38,338 nucleotides of DNA from Limosilactobacillus pontis DSM 8475 (lineage in GTDB: Bacteria > Bacillota > Bacilli > Lactobacillales > Lactobacillaceae). Shown in pieces: positions 34,134 through 38,338 of the stretch. Each line of letters starts with the position of its first letter. The first letter of the stretch is position 1. The stretch lies in contig NZ_AZGO01000049.1 of assembly GCF_001435345.1 (NCBI RefSeq), positions 15,642-53,979 of the forward strand. The letters are read 5' to 3'. Below the pieces are notes generated by a model. The model did not search any database, was not told where the DNA came from, and saw only the letters and a program-made list of their open reading frames with translations. The position numbers were made by a program, and so were the translations under genes.

Positions 34134-34988
34134 TCACTCCTGAGATGCCGATTCGGCAACCGTCACGATGTTGATGTCGTTAAAGTTTGCTGCCGGAGTA
34201 ATATAAACCTTCTGGGCCAGGCCGTAGTCGTCCTTGCCAACCCGGGCAACTTTGCCGACGTACAGGCCCTTAGGGGTGATACCACCCATCCCATTGGTGG
34301 TTACCCGGGCCCCCTTCTTGAGCTTGGCCTTAGAGCTGACTTGCCCCATCACCAGCTCATCACGTGAGGCGTTGTAGCCGGTGACGATCCCGTTGACGAT
34401 CCCGTCCGTACCGTGGATAGCAATGGCAAAACGGTTGGATGACTCACTGGTGTCGCTGAGGAGCTCCACCTTGCTGTTGGTCTTATTGACCTCGGCGATT
34501 CGGCCGATCAAACCACCGTCACTCATGACCGGCATATTTTTCTTGATACCACTGGACTGACCCTTGTTGATCACGAGTTGCTGTTGCCAAGCGGATGGGG
34601 TCCGCATTAAAACGGCGGCCGTGACCGTGTCATAGTCGGTCATCGAGCTGTTAAGCTTGAGTTCCTGTTTCAACTGTTTATTTTCATGAGCCAAGGCCTG
34701 GTTACGGACCTTCGTCTGGGCGAGGTCGGTGACCTGTTGCTTCAGTTCCCGGTTCTCTGAGTAGGTATTCATCAGGTCATTGACCGAGCTGAAACTGGTC
34801 TGAAGCCAATTGACCGGCAGGGCCACGGCACTATCGGCAAAACCAACGATGTCGTTACCAAACTGCTGGATCAGTGGCGGTGTATTCCGCCGGTTGCGCA
34901 TGGTAATCGAACCCGCCATCAGGCCAAAGCAGACAACCAGAATTATCACAATGATAACCAACCGGCGATTGGAAAAGAACTTGCGCAT
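34134..34988 (-). CDS. mreC: Rod shape-determining protein MreC
   Basis: About 284 residues. Short cytoplasmic N-terminus MRKFFSNRRLV, membrane anchor (IIVIILVVCFGLMAGSI), a coiled coil (about 65-105), and the external double beta-barrel with SDGGLIGRIAEV, SSNRFAIAIHGTDGIVNGIV and GGITPKGLYVGKV. Organises penicillin-binding proteins for side-wall growth. ATG at 34988 follows GGAGG. Separated from mreB by a hairpin-bearing 115-base gap. Confidence 0.95.
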   Translation of the reverse strand: MRKFFSNRRLVIIVIILVVCFGLMAGSITMRNRRNTPPLIQQFGNDIVGFADSAVALPVNWLQTSFSSVNDLMNTYSENRELKQQVTDLAQTKVRNQALAHENKQLKQELKLNSSMTDYDTVTAAVLMRTPSAWQQQLVINKGQSSGIKKNMPVMSDGGLIGRIAEVNKTNSKVELLSDTSESSNRFAIAIHGTDGIVNGIVTGYNASRDELVMGQVSSKAKLKKGARVTTNGMGGITPKGLYVGKVARVGKDDYGLAQKVYITPAANFNDINIVTVAESASQE

Positions 34989-35020
34989 GATAATCCTCCA
35001 AATGCAATTTATCAAATAAC

Positions 35021-35069
35021 AAAAGCGCGGCTAGACAAAACAAATCGTTTTGCGACCAGCCCCGCCTAC
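35021..35069 (-). repeat. Repeat-like hairpin between mreB and mreC
   Basis: Minus strand: a GGCTGG...CTAGCC outer stem and an AAAAC/GTTTT inner stem around GATTT, followed by TTTTG. The form GGCTGG-x-GCAAAACGATTT recalls the GGCTGGGACAAAAC...GTTTTGTCCCAGCC hairpins scattered between genes in lactobacilli. It may act as a partial terminator between mreB and mreC. Confidence 0.5.
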
Positions 35070-35103
35070 GTGCTGAGCAGTCAGATGGCCTGCCCAGTTC
35101 TGA

Positions 35104-36108
35104 TTACTTCTTCTTCATTACGTCGATGCTCTTGAGAGATTCACCAGTCCCAATTGCCACACAGTCAAGTGGATCGTTGGCAATGAAGACGGGTACCTTA
35201 GTGGCATCCGCGATTACATCTGGCAGGTGTTTCAACAGTGCACCCCCACCGGTCAGGACAATCCCGTGGTCGATCACGTCAGCGGCAATTTCCGGTGACG
35301 TCTCCTCCAGCGTTCCCTTGATGGCAGCAATGATGTTTTCAACCACGCCCTGAAGAGCAGTCGAAACATCCTTGGCCGAAACCTCCATCGTCTTCGGCAG
35401 ACCGGTGACCAGGTCACGACCACGTACCTCGGTCGTCCCCATCTCGTCGGCAGCATCAACGGAAGCCGAGCCAATGTCCCACTTGAGCTTTTCAGATGTC
35501 CGCTCACCGATCAAAAGGTTCTTGTTCTGCCGAACATATTGAGCGATGGCATCATTCATCTTGTCGCCGGCCATCCGAATGGACCGGCTAGAAACGATCC
35601 CCCCCAGGGAAATCGTGGCAACATCGGTGGTCCCACCACCAATATCAACAACCATGCTACCAGTTGGATCCATTACCGGAAGACCCGCACCGATGGCCGC
35701 CGCAAACGGTTCCTCAATGACGTAGGCATCCCGCGCTCCGGCAACCCGGGTAGCGTCGATGACTGCTCGCTTCTCAACCTCGGTGATCCCACTTGGCACA
35801 CAAACCATCACGTATGGCTTACCGTTGCTACCGCCCAAAGCCTTTTCGATGTAGTACTTCATCATGGCAACGGTCGTGTCGTAGTCGGCAATAACCCCGT
35901 CCTTCATCGGCCGAATGGCTACGATGCTCTCCGGTGTCCGACCGATCATATCACGAGCGTCTGAACCGACGGAGATCACTTCATTAGTCTTGGCATTACG
36001 CGCAACAACTGATGGCTCACGCAGCACAATCCCCTTACCCTCGAGGTAAACAATTGTGTTAGCGGTCCCCAGATCGATTCCTAGATTTTTGGTTCCAATT
36101 CCTAGCAA
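35104..36108 (-). CDS. mreB: Rod shape-determining protein MreB
   Basis: 334 residues, bacterial actin. Phosphate loop [14 protein letters not shown] near residue 11, [15 protein letters not shown], the second phosphate motif [16 protein letters not shown], and [18 protein letters not shown] for adenosine binding. Starts with TTG seven bases after GGGAAG. Has its own extended -10 promoter. Guides cell-wall elongation with MreC, MreD and RodZ. Confidence 0.97.
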   Translation of the reverse strand: MLGIGTKNLGIDLGTANTIVYLEGKGIVLREPSVVARNAKTNEVISVGSDARDMIGRTPESIVAIRPMKDGVIADYDTTVAMMKYYIEKALGGSNGKPYVMVCVPSGITEVEKRAVIDATRVAGARDAYVIEEPFAAAIGAGLPVMDPTGSMVVDIGGGTTDVATISLGGIVSSRSIRMAGDKMNDAIAQYVRQNKNLLIGERTSEKLKWDIGSASVDAADEMGTTEVRGRDLVTGLPKTMEVSAKDVSTALQGVVENIIAAIKGTLEETSPEIAADVIDHGIVLTGGGALLKHLPDVIADATKVPVFIANDPLDCVAIGTGESLKSIDVMKKK

Positions 36109-36161
36109 TCTATTTCTTCCCTTCGTTTTTTAACTAATAAATTCAAATTAATATCGTGGAT

Positions 36162-36191
36162 ATTATACCATAGCCAGTCACGACATACGAA
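36162..36191 (-). promoter_or_regulatory. Promoter of mreBCD
   Basis: TATAAT with extended -10 (TGGTATAAT) on the minus strand; a poor -35 (TTCGTA) at 18 bases. Confidence 0.65.
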
Positions 36192-36263
36192 CATTAATAT
36201 ACATTATCAACACAGCAGAAAAGAAATTTTCCGGGGAAATTAAGTTTTTCTTTAACTTTGTCC

Positions 36264-36860
36264 CTAAACTTGTTGCTCACGCCAGCTATAGTAACGCTGA
36301 CCACCTACAATCATGAAATCTAACACCTGGATCCCCAAGAGGTGACCCCCCTTCTCAAGACGCTTGGCAAAGGCCAGGTCCTGGTGTGAGGGCTTGACGT
36401 CGCCAGACGGGTGGTTATGAACCATCACCAGACCGCTGGCCGAACAGCGCAGGGCCTGCTTGAAAATCTGGTCCGGGTAGAGGACACACTCGCTGCGCCC
36501 ACCGATAAACATTCGCTTGAACTTAATAATCTCGTTATGGACGTTGGTGAAGGCCACGCAGACACTCTCCTGCTCGTCACCGGTAAAGTGATCAATCATT
36601 GCCTGGCCCAACTCCATGCTGGAATAAGCACACCCCTCCACGGTCGGGTGGGATCGGGCCATCAGCTGCCCCAGCTGGATTGCGGCGAAGAACCCCCGCA
36701 GGCCGGCGTCATCTTGACAGAGGGCGGTCTGTTCATCGCATGGAATCGTCCTGAGGTCCAGCGGCGTCGGGTAGTGGGTCAGCATATAATGGTAGCCGTC
36801 CTCACCGTCAATCGTCGTGTTGGGAATGCTGTGCATCAATAGCGCCTGGTATTCATTCAT
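36264..36860 (-). CDS. radC: RadC-family JAB/MPN domain protein
   Basis: 198 residues from the ATG preceded by AAAGGAG. The C-terminal JAMM metal site is complete: HNHPSG (148-153) and D161, with an upstream Glu near E110. RadC proteins are common in bacteria and phages; despite the name, a role in DNA repair is doubtful. The N-terminal part (about 1-75) is a weakly conserved helix-hairpin-helix-like region. Order folC-radC-mreB matches Bacillus. A perfect 9-bp dyad lies directly before its ribosome site. Confidence 0.93.
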   Translation of the reverse strand: MNEYQALLMHSIPNTTIDGEDGYHYMLTHYPTPLDLRTIPCDEQTALCQDDAGLRGFFAAIQLGQLMARSHPTVEGCAYSSMELGQAMIDHFTGDEQESVCVAFTNVHNEIIKFKRMFIGGRSECVLYPDQIFKQALRCSASGLVMVHNHPSGDVKPSHQDLAFAKRLEKGGHLLGIQVLDFMIVGGQRYYSWREQQV

Positions 36861-36876
36861 ATTCAATCGCTCCTTT

Positions 36877-36903
36877 GTATTTATCCGCTCACTAGATAAA
36901 TAC
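36877..36903. repeat. Perfect 9-bp inverted repeat before radC
   Basis: GTATTTATC and GATAAATAC around a 9-base spacer, located between the folC stop and the radC ribosome site; on the minus strand AAAGGAG follows the second arm directly. No T-run follows, so it is not a terminator. Confidence 0.75.
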
Positions 36904-36916
36904 GGCAAAGAGACGA

Positions 36917-38230
36917 TTAATCGTCAAATAAGTGGCGAACGTCGGCAATGAAGTAGAGCGACCCGGTCACAATCATAACGTCCTCTTCGCTGAGCTGGCC
37001 GGCCACCTGAGAAAAGCCGACCTGCCAGTTGTCTGCCACCTGAATCGGGTAACGGCTAGTAAACTGGTCAACCACCGTTGCCAGGTCAGCACTCGGCCGT
37101 TTAGGACCTGGGCCGGCAAAACTGGTGACGGTCAGGTGAACGTTGCCCAGACTGGCCAGCTCCCCCAACATTAGGTCATACTGCTTGTCGGCCAAGATGG
37201 CCACCAGGACGTAGACATCACGGTCGGCGAAGTCATCTTGAATTGACTTGACTAGTGCCTGGATTCCCGGAAGGTTATGAGCCCCGTCGAGTAGGACAAG
37301 CGGTGCGTCGTTGACGACCTCCATCCGCCCCGGCCACTGGCTGCTTGCCAGCCCCTTGCGCAGGGCCGCCTGGTCTAAGGGCAATCCCCGGCGCTGAAGG
37401 AAGAGCTGGGCCGCCGTCAGGGCGATCGCCGCATTTTCCACCTGGTAGTTCCCCGCTAGGCCCAAGCGGAAATGGACACGGTGGATCGCCAGGCCCTCAT
37501 ACTGAAGCTGGGCTCGCAGGTCATGACCATTAAACTTATGGGCCGTAAAGTCACGCCCTAACTCGTATCGGGGAGCCGCCAGTTTGTCAGCAGTCTGGAC
37601 GATTACCTTCCGGGCAGACTCTGGCACCTGCCCGATGACTACCGGGGTCGTCGCTTTGATAATTCCAGCCTTCTGTGTCGCAATAGCGGCCAGGGTGTCA
37701 CCGAGGTACTTCATGTGGTCCCAGCCGACCGTGGTGATTACGCTGACGTCGGGGATGATTACGTTAGTGGAGTCGTATAAGCCACCGATGCCGACCTCCA
37801 GGAGTACGACGTCCGGGTTCTTTTCGGCCATGTAACAGAACATCAGGGCTGTATCGATTTCAAACTCGGTTGGGCCACCACTCGAAAGATCCCGATCCAA
37901 CTTGGCGACTACCGGCTCCAGGCGCTGGGTCAGCCGTACTAGGTCATCGTCGCTAATCTGTTCAGCATTGTATTCGATTCGCTCATTGAAACGGGTGATG
38001 AAGGGAGAGGTGAAACTGCCGACTGTCAGGCCACATTCGAGCAGCATCGCCCGTAGCATCGCCACCGTCGATCCCTTGCCGTTGGTTCCGGTCACGTGGA
38101 TATAGTGTAAGCCATTCTGGGGATTGCCTAGCTCGGCTAGGAAGCGCCGCATTCGCTTGAGGGTGGGAACCTTCTTAAATTTTGTTCGTCCGTGGATAAA
38201 GGCCAGGGCGTCATCATAGTTTTGAATCAT
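36917..38230 (-). CDS. folC: Folylpolyglutamate synthase / dihydrofolate synthase
   Basis: 437 residues, Mur ligase family. Visible: HVTGTNGKGSTVAML (P-loop), FTSPFITRFNERI (omega-loop region), LLEVGIGGLYDSTNVI, TTVGWDHMKYLG, KAGIIK with the likely carbamylated Lys, WPGRMEVV and LDGAHNLPGI. It adds glutamates to folates to retain them. AAGGGGAC precedes the ATG. In lactobacilli it usually follows valS, which would lie to the right of the window. Confidence 0.96.
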   Translation of the reverse strand: MIQNYDDALAFIHGRTKFKKVPTLKRMRRFLAELGNPQNGLHYIHVTGTNGKGSTVAMLRAMLLECGLTVGSFTSPFITRFNERIEYNAEQISDDDLVRLTQRLEPVVAKLDRDLSSGGPTEFEIDTALMFCYMAEKNPDVVLLEVGIGGLYDSTNVIIPDVSVITTVGWDHMKYLGDTLAAIATQKAGIIKATTPVVIGQVPESARKVIVQTADKLAAPRYELGRDFTAHKFNGHDLRAQLQYEGLAIHRVHFRLGLAGNYQVENAAIALTAAQLFLQRRGLPLDQAALRKGLASSQWPGRMEVVNDAPLVLLDGAHNLPGIQALVKSIQDDFADRDVYVLVAILADKQYDLMLGELASLGNVHLTVTSFAGPGPKRPSADLATVVDQFTSRYPIQVADNWQVGFSQVAGQLSEEDVMIVTGSLYFIADVRHLFDD

Positions 38231-38300
38231 TATCTTGTCCCCTTAAATAAAAAGATGAGGCTGGGAAATAAGCTTCTCGGCACCCTGTACGGCTAGCCTA

Positions 38301-38337
38301 GAACGGAGGTTGACGCTAGAGGCGTCGGCCTTCGTTC
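38301..38337. repeat. Long hairpin, possible repeat element, at the window edge
   Basis: GAACGGAGGTTGACGC pairs with GCGTCGGCCTTCGTTC over 16 bp (G-U pairs included) around TAGAG. It lies upstream of folC next to GAGGCTGGGAAATAAG (38256-38271), a sequence type common in intergenic repeats of lactobacilli. The element probably continues past the window. The 38231-38300 stretch shows no gene. Confidence 0.6.
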
Positions 38338-38338
38338 G

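Noticed and set aside
36225-36243. AT-rich partial palindrome AAATTTTCC/GGGGAAATT after radC as a terminator
   Set aside because: Pairing is imperfect and only a broken T-rich stretch follows; not strong enough to call.
1-38338. CRISPR arrays, tRNA/rRNA genes, insertion sequences, prophage
   Set aside because: No spaced direct-repeat series, no tRNA-like cloverleaf, no transposase or integrase was seen on either strand.

Overview
This window is a chromosomal housekeeping segment from a member of the Lactobacillaceae. The gene content and order point to a heterofermentative lactobacillus of the Limosilactobacillus type (L. fermentum-like): strongly GC-biased third codon positions, a short 6-phosphogluconate dehydrogenase with a highly expressed look, T-box leaders, and the familiar Gram-positive low-GC-phylum runs mreBCD, recA-cinA-pgsA-rodZ, mutS-mutL-ruvA-ruvB, alaS-ireB-ruvX and murI-rdgB. 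The species call is inference. Apart from one small gene (yslB), every gene lies on the minus strand, so transcription runs from high to low coordinates.

Read in the direction of transcription: folC and radC (38230-36264) lead to the cell-shape operon mreB-mreC-mreD (36108-33591). A polar amino-acid ABC transporter follows (33126-30924), preceded by an unusual tandem T-box leader. Next come the M16 peptidase-like pair ymfF/ymfH, rodZ, pgsA and cinA (30743-25121), then SOS-controlled recA and the RNase Y gene rny. The DNA repair block mutS-mutL-ruvA-ruvB is followed by a very divergent tgt-like gene and yajC (22067-14141). Then come gnd, nrnA, cshB and T-box-controlled alaS (13987-7681), ireB-ruvX-DUF1292-cvpA-mutS2 (7551-3544), trxA, divergent yslB, and finally murI-rdgB-yfcE-cbpB, the last cut by the window edge.

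The main surprises are: (1) mutS is split by a one-base frameshift just before its ATPase domain, while mutL is intact; (2) the protein in the tgt position keeps the zinc site and nucleophile-like Asp of tRNA-guanine transglycosylases but has lost the base-recognition residues, and queA, usually found between ruvB and tgt, is missing; (3) the transporter leader has one full T-box unit with a probable His (CAC) specifier, followed by a second antiterminator/terminator module without its own Stem I and by a duplicated T-box-like segment between them. Smaller observations include a perfect SOS box at recA, dyads at radC, mutS2/trxA, rny and rodZ, and repeat-like hairpins at mreB/mreC and at the right end of the window. 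I saw no tRNA, rRNA, CRISPR array, insertion sequence or prophage gene.
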